A stretch of 64,000 nt of DNA. Source: CAZSBG01 sp964605145 (GTDB lineage: Bacteria; Zhuqueibacterota; Zhuqueibacteria; Thermofontimicrobiales; Thermofontimicrobiaceae). The notes under the pieces are model-generated. The model saw only the letters and a list, made by a program, of their open reading frames with translations. It did no database searches and was not told the origin of the DNA. Shown here piece after piece: positions 10,201 to 18,576 of the stretch. How positions within the stretch are numbered: position 1 is the stretch's first letter; each line of letters starts with the position of its first letter. Location of the stretch: positions 24,778 to 88,777 of the forward strand of contig CAZSBG010000012.1 of assembly GCA_964605145.1 (NCBI GenBank), given 5' to 3'. Both the position numbers and the translations under genes were made by a program.

Positions 10201-11063
10201 CCGGCTTGCATATCTTGTTCAGAACCGTAGACGATGTGAACGTTCCCTGCATCATCTACAAAAATGTCGGAGGAACCATTTTGACCTCTCGCATTTGATG
10301 AACGAATTTCAGAGTTGAACCAATTGACACCTCCGTCGAATGAACGCCAATACCAGACCGGCCCCGGAGGCTCATAATCTGAGCAGCTTAAAATGAGGTG
10401 CACCTGATTTTCATAAGATGCGTCGATTTCCAGCCGATCATCAGCCGTGTACCGTTCGATGTCGTCTAAAACAATGTCTTTGGAACCATTGGTGAGACGG
10501 AAATATTTAACCGGCCCTGCCAATAAATTACCCGTGGGATCATTTTCGTCTTCTGCGGCAGAACCGCGAGCCACATGGGCTTTTCCGCTGTCATCCACAT
10601 CGATTCGGACCATGTTACCTCTCACAACACGCTCCGACAACACGACCGGTGATGTCCAGTTGGAGCCATTCCAGTAAGTGTAATAGGATGTGAATTCCTT
10701 TGAAGACCTTACGATTAAATCCCGATACACAACATGAGGCCTGCCTTCCGAATCGACTGAAATGGATGCGCCAAAATAAATTCCACCGGAAGCTTCATCC
10801 TGGCTTGCCACCCCAATGGGTGTTTGCTGCAGGATATTGCCAACATTATCCATTTCAGTATAAAGAACGCCTTCAGGGTTTATCATCGTTACAATATGCA
10901 GATGACCGGTAACAGGGTCGATGTCAAAATCCGGGGTTGTTGTCATGTATTGGCCCGGGAGCTCCACCGAAATTTCTTCCGACCAGGTTTGAGCCCACAC
11001 CTCATTGGTGAAAAAGATCAAACTAAAAATCAAAAGAAAAATTAGAGAACGATATTTCACCAT
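7236..11063 (-). CDS. Large secreted PKD / cadherin-like repeat protein with T9SS tail
   Basis: The 1275-residue protein has a signal peptide ending near WAQ. Residues ~26-400 look like a sialidase/BNR-type propeller (RSDDGGQTF, SFDGGVNWF), followed by two PKD domains (DASGSYDPDGS, NGSSTDPGNDTP), then five cadherin-like repeats of 95-97 residues, each opening PPVVxQIPxQTIxEG and carrying DPDNxDxxIxW and TATDPGG calcium-type motifs. A fibronectin-III-like domain and a T9SS tail (NFPNPFNPETRITFQIP) follow. Repeats of this kind usually bind Ca2+ and make long surface rods or adhesins; the ligand cannot be told from sequence. Start ATG 11063 has GGAAAGG close upstream. The gene stands alone between a terminator and a long AT-rich spacer. 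Confidence 0.85.
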   Translation of the reverse strand: MVKYRSLIFLLIFSLIFFTNEVWAQTWSEEISVELPGQYMTTTPDFDIDPVTGHLHIVTMINPEGVLYTEMDNVGNILQQTPIGVASQDEASGGIYFGASISVDSEGRPHVVYRDLIVRSSKEFTSYYTYWNGSNWTSPVVLSERVVRGNMVRIDVDDSGKAHVARGSAAEDENDPTGNLLAGPVKYFRLTNGSKDIVLDDIERYTADDRLEIDASYENQVHLILSCSDYEPPGPVWYWRSFDGGVNWFNSEIRSSNARGQNGSSDIFVDDAGNVHIVYGSEQDMQAGNEPSVRYTRFEGNNHMFDIKVTDQGEIPHRTHSPQGMGSVAASSDGSIVMVAYAEGFGERLWVRRSDDGGQTFGEPFELAPESVGADGRNKHLIRAYKSNFYVLYPSPTGVKLRYLKLSVNELPVADAGGPYQTNEGTSITFDASGSYDPDGSIMQYEWDFQNDGTYDQTTTNPTINYTYFDDFNGQVKLRVTDNEYESSTTTQTVIVSNVAPTAEAGGPYSGEKNVLIQLNGSSTDPGNDTPIYSWDLDNDGIFETQGQSPQVTFSTGGTHVVTLKVIDGDGGEDTDDANVAISNEPPVVTQIPGQTINEGASFTTIPLDNYVADPDNPDDQISWSVSGDNNLQVTITNRVATITPKDSEWNGSETLTFTATDPGGLSDNCQTTFTVLAVNDEPVVSQIPDQTILEGGSFNSINLDDYVTDPDNSDSEITWTATGQSQLIVTITNRVATIQTPNADWFGSEAITFKATDPGGKFDSKSAVFTVTSVNDAPVVTQIPNQTINQGSPFEPISLNDYVSDVDHSDSEITWSHNATQLNVDINNSTKVATITVPYDTWSGSEIITFTATDPLGGTDETSATFTVGDFNEPPVVVQIPDQTINENGTFSAIYLDYHVNDPNNDDSEINWSWRGNESLLFQNNHRILTIAVPDSEWAGTEIVTFIATDPGGKKDSCITIFKVIPINDPPQFKTISDFYFAEDETLRVRRSELLSMVEDIDSPLESLQFQFTNMIYVHYYIEQATNDLMLYADPNWFGTESTIFQVIDDKGGADFKNVNMIVQSSPDSPQPFNLISPIGLLFPENPDSIQFMWGKSNDPDPGETATYQWSLSQDVLFNHVMDQYNNLTDSVFVFRPNSLANGTYYWRVIAQDPTGRFTQCSNVGVFSVGTSSVASLDGQNPNEYALLPNFPNPFNPETRITFQIPKNCHVRLSIYNSLGQLINTLFDGELSAGRYTKIWHAIDQQGKQVTSGVYIFQLETEEYSEVRKMLYIR
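7865..9316 (-). repeat. Five in-frame coding repeats of about 285-291 bp
   Basis: The repeats begin near 9316, 9031, 8737, 8446 and 8161 reading leftward, each starting with codons for (E/D)xPxxxxIxxQT or a derived form. The first four are clearly alike at protein level and diverged at DNA level; the fifth is much weaker. They encode the cadherin-like domains of the 1275-residue protein. DNA identity is too low for recent duplication. Confidence 0.8.
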
Positions 11064-11633
11064 AAACCTTTCCTTTCTCCTTCTAATCAGGTGTATTGTT
11101 TTTGTTCACTTATTTACAAACTAAATTATTTTTCAACTTATTAAAAATATGAAGTATACTGAATAATCTCTTTTATAATTTCCTATAATTTCTCAACTTA
11201 AAATATCGGCAAATGTTACAAAAACTTTAATTCGAAATTTGACTCCAGTCCTGGACTATTATTGTTTATTTTTGATACTGTGTTTAAAATAAATACACTG
11301 TGATTAAAAAATTATTGTAATAATTACTGATATTTACGAGAAAAAAATGCTTTATTGGTTTGAAATTATTGATTAACGTGCAAATTCTTGGCCATATAAC
11401 AGGTATTAGCAGTGGATTACACGAAATGTTTGATTAAATTTTGGTAACAAATTTCCCATCGCATGCAAACTTGATAACGCTCAATCTTTAAGCTGACAAA
11501 TTCATCGGCAATATATTCGGCGATTCCATTCTTGCAAAAACGAAAATTTCTCTTGACAGTGAAGAACAAAATTGATATACTATTATTGGCAATATAAACT
11601 GAGATATTTCTTTTGAAGAGGCTATCTGACTTC
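11064..11633. other. Long AT-rich spacer between divergent genes
   Basis: 570 bp with no supported gene. It contains a strong promoter pointing right at 11553-11581, an 11-bp palindrome AGTCCTGGACT at 11247-11257, and an imperfect direct repeat ACTGTGTTTAAAA / ACTGTGATTAAAA at 11277-11289 and 11297-11309. The start region of the leftward repeat-protein gene must also be served from here, but I see no clear leftward promoter boxes. Confidence 0.6.
11553..11581 (+). promoter_or_regulatory. Sigma-70-type promoter for the DUF362/AmmeMemoRadiSam operon
   Basis: Exact -35 box TTGACA at 11553-11558 and a near-consensus -10 box TATACT at 11576-11581, separated by 17 bp. Transcription would start near 11588, about 45 bp before ATG 11634. 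Confidence 0.75.
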
Positions 11634-12635
11634 ATGAAACGACGCAGCTTTTTGAATAAGGCAGTGCAGGCAATTGGGGGATTATCGCTGGGATTTTTTC
11701 CTGGAAAAACAGGAATAGGTAAAGAATCAATTCCAGTGAAAATATCAAATTCTTCCAGGATCGTAGTCGCTCAAAGTAACTTTGTGAAAGATGCCCAGGG
11801 AAAACTGATTTCAGGGCAGGTTCACAAATTACTCGATAGGGCCATGCAGCATTATTTCCGGGTTTCAAAATCTGAAGCTGCCTGGCAAAGAATCATCAAA
11901 AAAAATGATGTGGTGGGCATAAAAGTCAATTGTTTGGCAGGCCGAGGCATGTCGACCAGCATTGAACTGGTGGATGCCATTGTCGAGAGTCTCCGGAACG
12001 CCGGCATCCCGGATCGACACATAATTATCTGGGACCGGGCAGATCGTGATTTGGAGAAAGCCGGCTATAAAATTCAAACCGATTTAAATCACGTTAGATG
12101 TTATGGCCATGACCGTCCCGGCTACAGCTATGAAGTATTTGAATATGGTGAAGTGGGAAGTTGTCTCAGTAATATTCTACTGAAGCAGATTACTGCGGTT
12201 ATCAATGTGCCGATTTTAAAAGATCACGGTATTGTTGGAATTACCAACGCGTTGAAAAATTTTTTTGGCGCTATCCATAATCCGAATAAGTACCATGATA
12301 ATGCCGGTGATCCATACATCGCGGATGTGAATATGTTGCACGCCATTCGCTCAAAGACCCGAATTACTATCAGTGATGCACTTACCGCTCAATACGAGGG
12401 AGGGCCACCCTTTATGCCGCAGTGGGCATGGCCAATGAATTCGCTGCTCGTGGGAACAGATCCAGTCGCGCTGGACAGCCTCGGTTGGGAAATTATTGAA
12501 AAGAAGCGTAAAGAACATGGCTTGCCTTCTCTCAAAGAGGCCGGCAGAGAACCGACCTACATTGCAACTGCAGCGGATGGAAATCATCAACTGGGCTGCA
12601 ATGATTTAAATAAAATTGATGCTGAACGGATTTAA
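11634..12635 (+). CDS. DUF362 domain protein with Tat signal
   Basis: ATG 11634 is chosen because GAAGAGG lies ahead of it and because it puts a twin-arginine motif (KRRSFLNK) at the extreme N-terminus; an in-frame TTG at 11613 would add seven residues. The 333-residue product has DUF362 landmarks: VGIKVNCLAGRGMST, VINVPILKDHG-VGITNALKNFFGAI, HNPNKYHDN and the late DPVALDSLGW block. DUF362 proteins are often linked to iron-sulfur or redox maturation functions, but this one has no ferredoxin-type Cys clusters. It ends 2 bp before the radical SAM gene, so the two are cotranscribed. The Tat signal implies folding, perhaps with a cofactor, before export to the periplasm. Confidence 0.85.
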   Translation: MKRRSFLNKAVQAIGGLSLGFFPGKTGIGKESIPVKISNSSRIVVAQSNFVKDAQGKLISGQVHKLLDRAMQHYFRVSKSEAAWQRIIKKNDVVGIKVNCLAGRGMSTSIELVDAIVESLRNAGIPDRHIIIWDRADRDLEKAGYKIQTDLNHVRCYGHDRPGYSYEVFEYGEVGSCLSNILLKQITAVINVPILKDHGIVGITNALKNFFGAIHNPNKYHDNAGDPYIADVNMLHAIRSKTRITISDALTAQYEGGPPFMPQWAWPMNSLLVGTDPVALDSLGWEIIEKKRKEHGLPSLKEAGREPTYIATAADGNHQLGCNDLNKIDAERI

Positions 12636-12637
12636 CC

Positions 12638-13774
12638 ATGGACACAGAAAATAAAATATCGCGCCGAAAATTTTTCAAACAAGGGGCGCAGGCATGTGCT
12701 GCTTGTTCCGCCTATCTGATGTTGTCCGGTGACGCTTTCCCGCGGCAAATCGATCGGAAGAACCTGACAGAGGCTCGATATTACGAAAAATTACCCAACC
12801 GAAAAATTCGCTGCCTGCTCTGCCCAAGGGAATGCGTCATCGATGACCAGGAAACAGGCTATTGTGGAGTGCGGGAAAACCTTGGCGGCGCCTATTACAC
12901 GCTTGTTTATGGCAAACCGTGTACCGCACATATCGATCCTGTTGAAAAGAAACCCTTGTTTCATTTCCTGCCGGGCACGGATGCTTTTTCTATCGCAACC
13001 GTCGGATGCAATGTGCTTTGCAAATTCTGTCAGAACTGGCAGATATCCCAGGCTCGCCCGGATCAGGTTCCGAGTATGGACATGCCGCCCGAAAAGGTTG
13101 CTGCCATCGCCCAAAAAAATAAATGCGCTTCCATCGCATATACATATTCCGAGCCGGTAATTTTTTCAGAATACATGCACGACAGCGCACAAGCCGGCCA
13201 TGGAAAGAATGTAAAAAGCGTGATGATAAGCAACGGCTATATTAATCCTGAACCCATGAAAGATTTATGTCGGGTGCTTGACGCAGTGAAAGTCGACCTG
13301 AAAGCATTTACCGAAGATTTTTATGAAAAAATGGTGAATGGTGAATTGCAGCCGGTGCTCGATACGCTGGTGCTGGTGAAAAAACAAAAAGTGTGGCTTG
13401 AAATTGTTTATTTAATCATCCCAACACTGAATGATAATCCTGAAGAATTGCGGCAAATGTGCACCTGGATAAAAAATGAACTGGGCCCTGACGTTCCCAT
13501 TCATTTTTCACGATTCTATCCGCAATATCGATTGAAGAATTTGCCGAGAACACCAATTAAGACGTTGGTTACTGCCCGGGAAATTGCCCTTGATTCCGGT
13601 CTGAATTTTGCCTATATTGGGAATGTGCCCGGTCACGAAGGTGAAAATACCTTTTGTCCCAATTGTCATGAACTGTTGATTCGTCGAGTGGGATACACCA
13701 TCGTATCAAAATCAATTTCGAAGACCGGGACATGCGGCAATTGCGGCCACCCAATTGCTGGAATCTGGACGTAG
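12638..13774 (+). CDS. amrS: AmmeMemoRadiSam system radical SAM enzyme, with apparent Tat signal
   Basis: The 378-residue protein carries the radical SAM cluster C124-N-V-L-C128-K-F-C131, which binds a 4Fe-4S cluster and S-adenosylmethionine. Family-specific blocks are the N-terminal KIRCLLCPRECVI, GYCGVREN, HIDPVEKKPLFHFLPG, VKVDLKAF and HFSRFYPQY, and a C-terminal pair of Cys motifs (CPNCHELL, CGNCGHPI). Its substrate is unknown. The N-terminus SRRKFFKQGAQACAACSAY has a twin-arginine motif and a short hydrophobic region, suggesting Tat export. Most radical SAM enzymes need cytoplasmic reductants, so export is unexpected. It is flanked by DUF362 and a Memo-AMMECR1 fusion, the usual partners of this system. 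Confidence 0.92.
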   Translation: MDTENKISRRKFFKQGAQACAACSAYLMLSGDAFPRQIDRKNLTEARYYEKLPNRKIRCLLCPRECVIDDQETGYCGVRENLGGAYYTLVYGKPCTAHIDPVEKKPLFHFLPGTDAFSIATVGCNVLCKFCQNWQISQARPDQVPSMDMPPEKVAAIAQKNKCASIAYTYSEPVIFSEYMHDSAQAGHGKNVKSVMISNGYINPEPMKDLCRVLDAVKVDLKAFTEDFYEKMVNGELQPVLDTLVLVKKQKVWLEIVYLIIPTLNDNPEELRQMCTWIKNELGPDVPIHFSRFYPQYRLKNLPRTPIKTLVTAREIALDSGLNFAYIGNVPGHEGENTFCPNCHELLIRRVGYTIVSKSISKTGTCGNCGHPIAGIWT

Positions 13775-13835
13775 ACGGCCTCAATTCCATGATTTTTAAA
13801 ACAAAATAACACGAATGATTGGAGATTTGGGAATA

Positions 13836-15344
13836 ATGATGAATAAAATATCTATTCTCGAATTGTTTCTTCTCTTTTTCCTGATTAATTGTAACGCTCA
13901 ACCTAAAAAGGAGGTTGAAAAAACGTCTATGAACGCGCAAGAAATTAGAAAACCTGTTATCGCGGGAAGTTGGTATACCGGGAATCCGGTTAAACTTAAA
14001 CGGGAAATCACTTCTTTTCTTGAGAATGCCGAAAATGCGGATATTCAAGGAGAAATATTGGCGCTAATTTCACCCCATGCCGGGTATGCATATTCTGGCG
14101 CAGTGGCCGGGCATGCATATAAACAAGTTCTAAATGAGCGGTATGACGCTGTGATTGTACTCGCACCAAGTCATCGTGAGGCGTTTCATGGCGTCTCTGT
14201 TTTCAATAAAGAAGGCTATGAGACCCCCCTCGGTGTTGTACCTGTTCACAAAGAAATTGCTGATGCACTGATTGAACAATCGGAAGAAATAAAATTTAGT
14301 TGGCAAGGTCATCGGGAAGAGCACTCGCTGGAAATACAATTGCCCTTTTTGCAGGTTGCGATCCCTGACCTGAAAATTGTGCCGATAGTTTTTTGGGATC
14401 ATTCCTGGGAAAACTGTGAGCGGCTGGCCGAAGCTATCGTAAAGGTCGTTAAGGATAAAAAAGTGCTGTTCGTTGCCAGCAGCGATTTGTACCATGGCTA
14501 TGAATATGAGGAGTGCATAAAAACTGATACAAAAACACTGGAATTAGTGGAAGAATTAAATCCCAAAAAGTTGTACGAAGGTTTTAAAAGCGAAAATCTC
14601 ATGGCATGCGGCGCGGGTGGAATTTTAGTCGCAGAAATGTCTGCAATGAAGCTGGGCGCTGATAAAGCAAAAATCATCATGCAAACAAATTCTGGTGATG
14701 TGACTGGGGTAAAGAATGATTACGTCGTTGGGTATGGTGCTGTAGCCGTATACAGACAAAATCAGCAAGGTGATTCGGAGAAGGTCGGCGTGGACACCGG
14801 CTTGAAGGATGAGGAAAAGCAATATCTTTTGAAGATCGCACGACAGACCATTGAAAAATCAGTTCAGAATAAAAAAACACCAAAATTGAAACATGAATTC
14901 CCTGTCCTGAAAGAAAAACGCGGCGGATTTGTGACACTCACGAAGAATGGCATGCTTCGCGGTTGTATTGGCTACATCATTGCGGTGCTGCCACTTGATG
15001 AAACCATTGTGGAAATGGCCCAGGCAGCAGCTTTTCGTGATCCGAGATTCCCGCCTGTGACAAAAGACGAGGTTTCCGAATTAGAAATTGAAATTTCTGT
15101 GCTTACCCCCATACAGGAAATTGAAAACATCGAGCAAATTGAAGTGGGCACTCACGGTATCATCATTGAACGAGGCGGAAACAGCGGCTTGTTGCTGCCT
15201 CAGGTTGCCACGGATTATGGCTGGGACAGAGAAACGTTTTTGGAGCACACTTGTCAAAAAGCCGGATTGCCACCGAACGCCTGGAAAAAAGACAGCACAA
15301 AAATAAAAATATTCTCGGCAGATGTTTTTCATGAAAAGAAATGA
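13836..15344 (+). CDS. amrB-amrA: AmmeMemoRadiSam proteins B and A fused (Memo-AMMECR1), predicted lipoprotein
   Basis: About 502 residues. I use ATG 13836, with GGAG 11 bases ahead; ATG 13815 and 13839 are alternatives. A hydrophobic start ending LFFLINC suggests a lipoprotein. The first domain (about residues 35-310) is Memo-like, a dioxygenase-fold metal-site protein, with SPHAGYAYSGAVAGHAY, HREEHSLEIQLPFLQ and VASSDLYHGY. The second (about 325-490) is AMMECR1-like with the hallmark LRGCIGY and the RDPRFPPV block. In many genomes these are separate genes or a fusion beside the radical SAM gene, as here. The molecular function of the set is unresolved. The 61-bp gap from amrS has no terminator, so all three genes likely form one operon. 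Confidence 0.92.
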   Translation: MMNKISILELFLLFFLINCNAQPKKEVEKTSMNAQEIRKPVIAGSWYTGNPVKLKREITSFLENAENADIQGEILALISPHAGYAYSGAVAGHAYKQVLNERYDAVIVLAPSHREAFHGVSVFNKEGYETPLGVVPVHKEIADALIEQSEEIKFSWQGHREEHSLEIQLPFLQVAIPDLKIVPIVFWDHSWENCERLAEAIVKVVKDKKVLFVASSDLYHGYEYEECIKTDTKTLELVEELNPKKLYEGFKSENLMACGAGGILVAEMSAMKLGADKAKIIMQTNSGDVTGVKNDYVVGYGAVAVYRQNQQGDSEKVGVDTGLKDEEKQYLLKIARQTIEKSVQNKKTPKLKHEFPVLKEKRGGFVTLTKNGMLRGCIGYIIAVLPLDETIVEMAQAAAFRDPRFPPVTKDEVSELEIEISVLTPIQEIENIEQIEVGTHGIIIERGGNSGLLLPQVATDYGWDRETFLEHTCQKAGLPPNAWKKDSTKIKIFSADVFHEKK

Positions 15345-15381
15345 TTTGCAAAGTTAAACATGAAGAGTACTGAGTAAATAA

Positions 15382-15420
15382 AAAAAGGACTTTTGAGTTA
15401 TTATGCTGAAAGTCCTTTTT
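15382..15420. terminator. Bidirectional Rho-independent terminator
   Basis: AAAAAGGACTTT (15382-15393) pairs with AAAGTCCTTTTT (15409-15420) around a 15-base loop. It separates the Memo-AMMECR1 gene from the convergent DUF5686-type gene and can serve both. Confidence 0.85.
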
Positions 15421-15461
15421 TATGAGAAATATGTTCTTTGTCTTGCCAGTTGGCAATTATG

Positions 15462-17630
15462 CTAACGAAGCAGATTCACGCTGAATAATAATTTGTGTTT
15501 CGAAACACGGTTCCATGCAAAATCGAAACGCAGAATATTGAATCTGTCACCGAAACCCAATCCAATTTCTGTGAAAATTCCGTCCGTTGTTTTGATCGGC
15601 GTGTTAATCGCCCGGGCCAGGGAGTTACTCTCCGAAGACAGTTCGCTCCAGCCAAATCCTGTCCAGGCAGTCAGTTTCAATCCTTTGAGTATCTTTTTAT
15701 TCCAGCCCAAGTCGTATAGAGTATTCCCATATAAAACATATTCCGCTGATCCATAAGCAGCGCGGTCGCCTGTAAATGTTTTGTAATCGACACTGCGCAA
15801 ATTCCCGTAAAAGTTGAGGAAAGTCTTTCCACCAAAATCGAACCAGCGCTGGGGACTGAGTTTACCGGTTGAAGCGGCTCCAAAAAGAAACAGATGAATC
15901 TGATCATAACGACCGCTCCGAAATTGTCGGGCCACGCTCGCCTTGATCAAACCAAACGAGAAATCGCTGTGAAGATATTGTTTGTCCGTGTATTCAGCGT
16001 GTAGTCGAAAATCCAATCGGTGTTTCCTATAAAATAACGCGCTATGCAGCCCCCTGAATATTCCTTCGACAATTTCGGGATTGAGCCGAAATGGATCGTT
16101 GTAATTGAACAGGCTGATTTTCGTTTCATTGACTGCATTTTCTTCTTTCTGATGGACGTAGGATAGCTTCATGGCAAGATGGTCCGTCAGCCGAAAGCCC
16201 AGACCAATGGAGCCCCCGGTTTTGTAATAATAGTCCCGATAATACCCCTTGTAGAGCAAGCTTGTGAACGTATTTTTCCCTGTGGAAATAAGTTTTGGTT
16301 CTTCTTCATAGCCGGTGGTCTTGTATGCATTTGTTTCGATGAACGTCTTTTTATTTTTATCCAGATGATACAGAAATCCCGCCTCTGCCTTCCAGCGTTT
16401 ATCCATAAAACCATAGCCGGCTTGCAGCGTTGCTGCTGAATGTGGCAAAATAACATTGGAAAACGTGAAACCGTAATTCAGGCGCAGTCCTTCAACCCGA
16501 TTGAAAATGAGTACGCGACTCAGACGCTGAGCTAAGTTGAAATATGGCCCCATGCGTTGTTCGAGTCCCATTTTGAGTGCTTCCCTGGCAATTTCATCCG
16601 ATTCAATGAGATCAGAATACAAATCCATTGAAGACAATTTATCCTCGATTTTTCGGATGATTCGATCCTGTTCTTCCGGCGACAGTTTATTCGGATGTTC
16701 TGAATTCGTTGTCAATTTTGACTGCAATTCAGGTTCGATACGATGCGATATTTTGGGAACACTATCACGGACTGTTTTCGATAGTTCAGGATTCACGACA
16801 TAGGAATCGAATTCAATGACACGGTGCAGGTGAATTTTCATGCCTAAAATGTGGATTTCAAATTCTTCTTCGATAAATCCGGGCAACCAGTATGAACCGT
16901 AGAGTAACGCTTTCTCGGTTTTGACAGTGTGGTTTTCCGAGCCGGTGATGCTCAGCGTCAATCGATTTTTGTTCTTCTGGAGATCAGGATTGGTGAACGA
17001 AGCGGCTTCATTGAAAATAACATTGGATCCGACAACCTCCAGTTTGTCGGCATCAATTTGAAATGTGCCATTCACTGCCGGGATGTTTTCATGTTTTGAA
17101 GTGACGGCAACCGTTACAATTTTATTTTCCCCAAACCCAATCTTATTGACTTTCCGATAGGAGTAAATTGAATCAGCGCCGACGGCAAACGGATAGACTG
17201 GCCAAAAATTTGGTTCGTTTTTATTGGTTAAAGAATCCTTAAAACCGAACGCGGATGGGTCGTAAAGAAATTGAAATGGATTTGGCAGCGGCATTATTTC
17301 GCCAATTTTGATGTTTGCAGAATCCGGATTCACTTCGCGTTCGGCCGTAATAACCAGACGAACGGAATCCGGTTTTTGCCAGAATCCGTCAAAATAGTAT
17401 TCATGTAGAAATGGCACCACCTTAATGTCGAACGGCCGGTAGCCAAAGTACGCATAAGTTTTGGAACGACCTTTAAATGTGACCGACTCGATGCTTTCAT
17501 AACTTTGCTGACTCTTTGCCTGTACTTTTCGGATAAAAGATGTGAAATCATCTTGTGCAAAGATATTCTGCAGAGGAAAAAATATTATTGCAGCGGTGAA
17601 AAGCGCTGTTTTGAATGATATGTTTTTCAT
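15462..17630 (-). CDS. DUF5686-like outer membrane beta-barrel protein
   Basis: The 722-residue product has a signal peptide ending near FAQ, an N-terminal soluble region of about 370 residues, and a C-terminal barrel rich in alternating aromatic strands ending in an outer membrane style FSVNLLR. The FNRVEGLRLNYGFTF segment is typical of DUF5686 family proteins of Bacteroidota and relatives, whose role is unknown. This copy lacks the carboxypeptidase-like domain that many relatives carry in front. It is the last gene of a five-gene minus-strand operon, 15 bp after the Gx transporter gene, and ends at a terminator. Confidence 0.75.
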   Translation of the reverse strand: MKNISFKTALFTAAIIFFPLQNIFAQDDFTSFIRKVQAKSQQSYESIESVTFKGRSKTYAYFGYRPFDIKVVPFLHEYYFDGFWQKPDSVRLVITAEREVNPDSANIKIGEIMPLPNPFQFLYDPSAFGFKDSLTNKNEPNFWPVYPFAVGADSIYSYRKVNKIGFGENKIVTVAVTSKHENIPAVNGTFQIDADKLEVVGSNVIFNEAASFTNPDLQKNKNRLTLSITGSENHTVKTEKALLYGSYWLPGFIEEEFEIHILGMKIHLHRVIEFDSYVVNPELSKTVRDSVPKISHRIEPELQSKLTTNSEHPNKLSPEEQDRIIRKIEDKLSSMDLYSDLIESDEIAREALKMGLEQRMGPYFNLAQRLSRVLIFNRVEGLRLNYGFTFSNVILPHSAATLQAGYGFMDKRWKAEAGFLYHLDKNKKTFIETNAYKTTGYEEEPKLISTGKNTFTSLLYKGYYRDYYYKTGGSIGLGFRLTDHLAMKLSYVHQKEENAVNETKISLFNYNDPFRLNPEIVEGIFRGLHSALFYRKHRLDFRLHAEYTDKQYLHSDFSFGLIKASVARQFRSGRYDQIHLFLFGAASTGKLSPQRWFDFGGKTFLNFYGNLRSVDYKTFTGDRAAYGSAEYVLYGNTLYDLGWNKKILKGLKLTAWTGFGWSELSSESNSLARAINTPIKTTDGIFTEIGLGFGDRFNILRFDFAWNRVSKHKLLFSVNLLR

Positions 17631-17645
17631 GTCATCAAATTCAAT

Positions 17646-18179
17646 TTAATTTGAAATAATGTGGCCTTTTGTGAGAATTAAGTTCGTGGTAAAGGCGATG
17701 ACAAAACCGGCGATTACCGAGGTTAGCGCCATAATGGGGATCAGATAAAATAATTCCAATCGATGAACGAGCAAGAAATTCACAAGCCCTAATTGGGTGA
17801 GGCTATGAACCAGCGCACCTAAAATACTGATGCCGTAAATACTGAAAATATTCGAAAAAAATCGTTTCCCATAAATCATGCTTAGTGTGGCCGCAATACC
17901 GCCACTGATAGCCAGGACAAACGCAGGATTGAAAAGCGTACCCAATATCAGCGAACCGGCAATTACCCGGAAAACCACCACCAGCAATGCTTCCCAATCA
18001 CCAAAGAGATAGAGGGCGAGAAGCGTGGCAATGTGCGCCAGGCCCGGTTTCATCCACGGGAGAGGCCTCGGAATGAGAGATTCAAATAAGAACAGAATGA
18101 GTCCCAGCCCAATGAGCAGGGAAAGGCGGACCGTTCTGGAATTGCCGCTTTTGCGAAATTGATTATTGGGTGATAACAT
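17646..18179 (-). CDS. Gx transporter family membrane protein
   Basis: I start at ATG 18179 (MLSPNNQF), which overlaps the upstream NusG-II gene by 17 bp; a longer frame upstream would run deep into that gene. The 177-residue product is almost wholly hydrophobic, with five to six membrane helices and the family blocks ESLIPRPLPWMKPGLAHIA, LYLFGDWEALLVVVFRVIAGSL and NPAFVLAISGGIAATLSM. The family (Pfam Hpre_diP_synt_I) was once called heptaprenyl diphosphate synthase component I but resembles small-molecule uptake components. It is commonly encoded beside NusG domain II proteins, as here. Substrate unknown; no ApbE or FMN-binding partner is in the operon. Confidence 0.88.
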   Translation of the reverse strand: MLSPNNQFRKSGNSRTVRLSLLIGLGLILFLFESLIPRPLPWMKPGLAHIATLLALYLFGDWEALLVVVFRVIAGSLILGTLFNPAFVLAISGGIAATLSMIYGKRFFSNIFSIYGISILGALVHSLTQLGLVNFLLVHRLELFYLIPIMALTSVIAGFVIAFTTNLILTKGHIISN

Positions 18180-18573
18180 CGAAATTGGATTTTTTGGGAT
18201 TTTCAATTGCAACAACCACTTTATTGGGAACGCATACAATCAGGTCGCCGGCACGATGAATTTTGCCAGTGTTGACACATATTTTTTCCGGACAATCTGA
18301 ATAGTTCACCCGGGCATTTCCATGCTTTATTTCAACAGAAGTCCTGCCAATCGGGCCTGTGACTTCAATGGTTTGACTTTGATTTAATTCCAAAACGTGA
18401 GTTGTCTTTCCTTCGACCTCAATCCTGAGTATTGCGCCGGGATTTTTCAATTGATTCACGACATAAAGGCTTAAAAATCCAACGACCAAAATAGCGCCGA
18501 TGAGTAATTTATCGCCGAATGTCAATTCATTTCTGAATGCTGTCAGCAAGGATTTCAGATTCTTCCAGCTCAT
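18163..18573 (-). CDS. NusG domain II-containing protein, membrane anchored
   Basis: 136 residues with one membrane helix at about residues 24-40, followed by a periplasmic NusG_II domain. The signature DCPEKICVNTGKI, then GDLIVCVPNKVVVAI, is nearly identical to the family consensus. The name reflects fold similarity only; these proteins are not transcription factors. They are usual neighbours of Gx transporters and of flavinylated redox systems. It overlaps the Gx gene by 17 bp and begins 3 bp after the metalloprotease gene, so it is tightly coupled in the operon. Confidence 0.9.
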   Translation of the reverse strand: MSWKNLKSLLTAFRNELTFGDKLLIGAILVVGFLSLYVVNQLKNPGAILRIEVEGKTTHVLELNQSQTIEVTGPIGRTSVEIKHGNARVNYSDCPEKICVNTGKIHRAGDLIVCVPNKVVVAIENPKKSNFDVITQ

Positions 18574-18576
18574 TTT

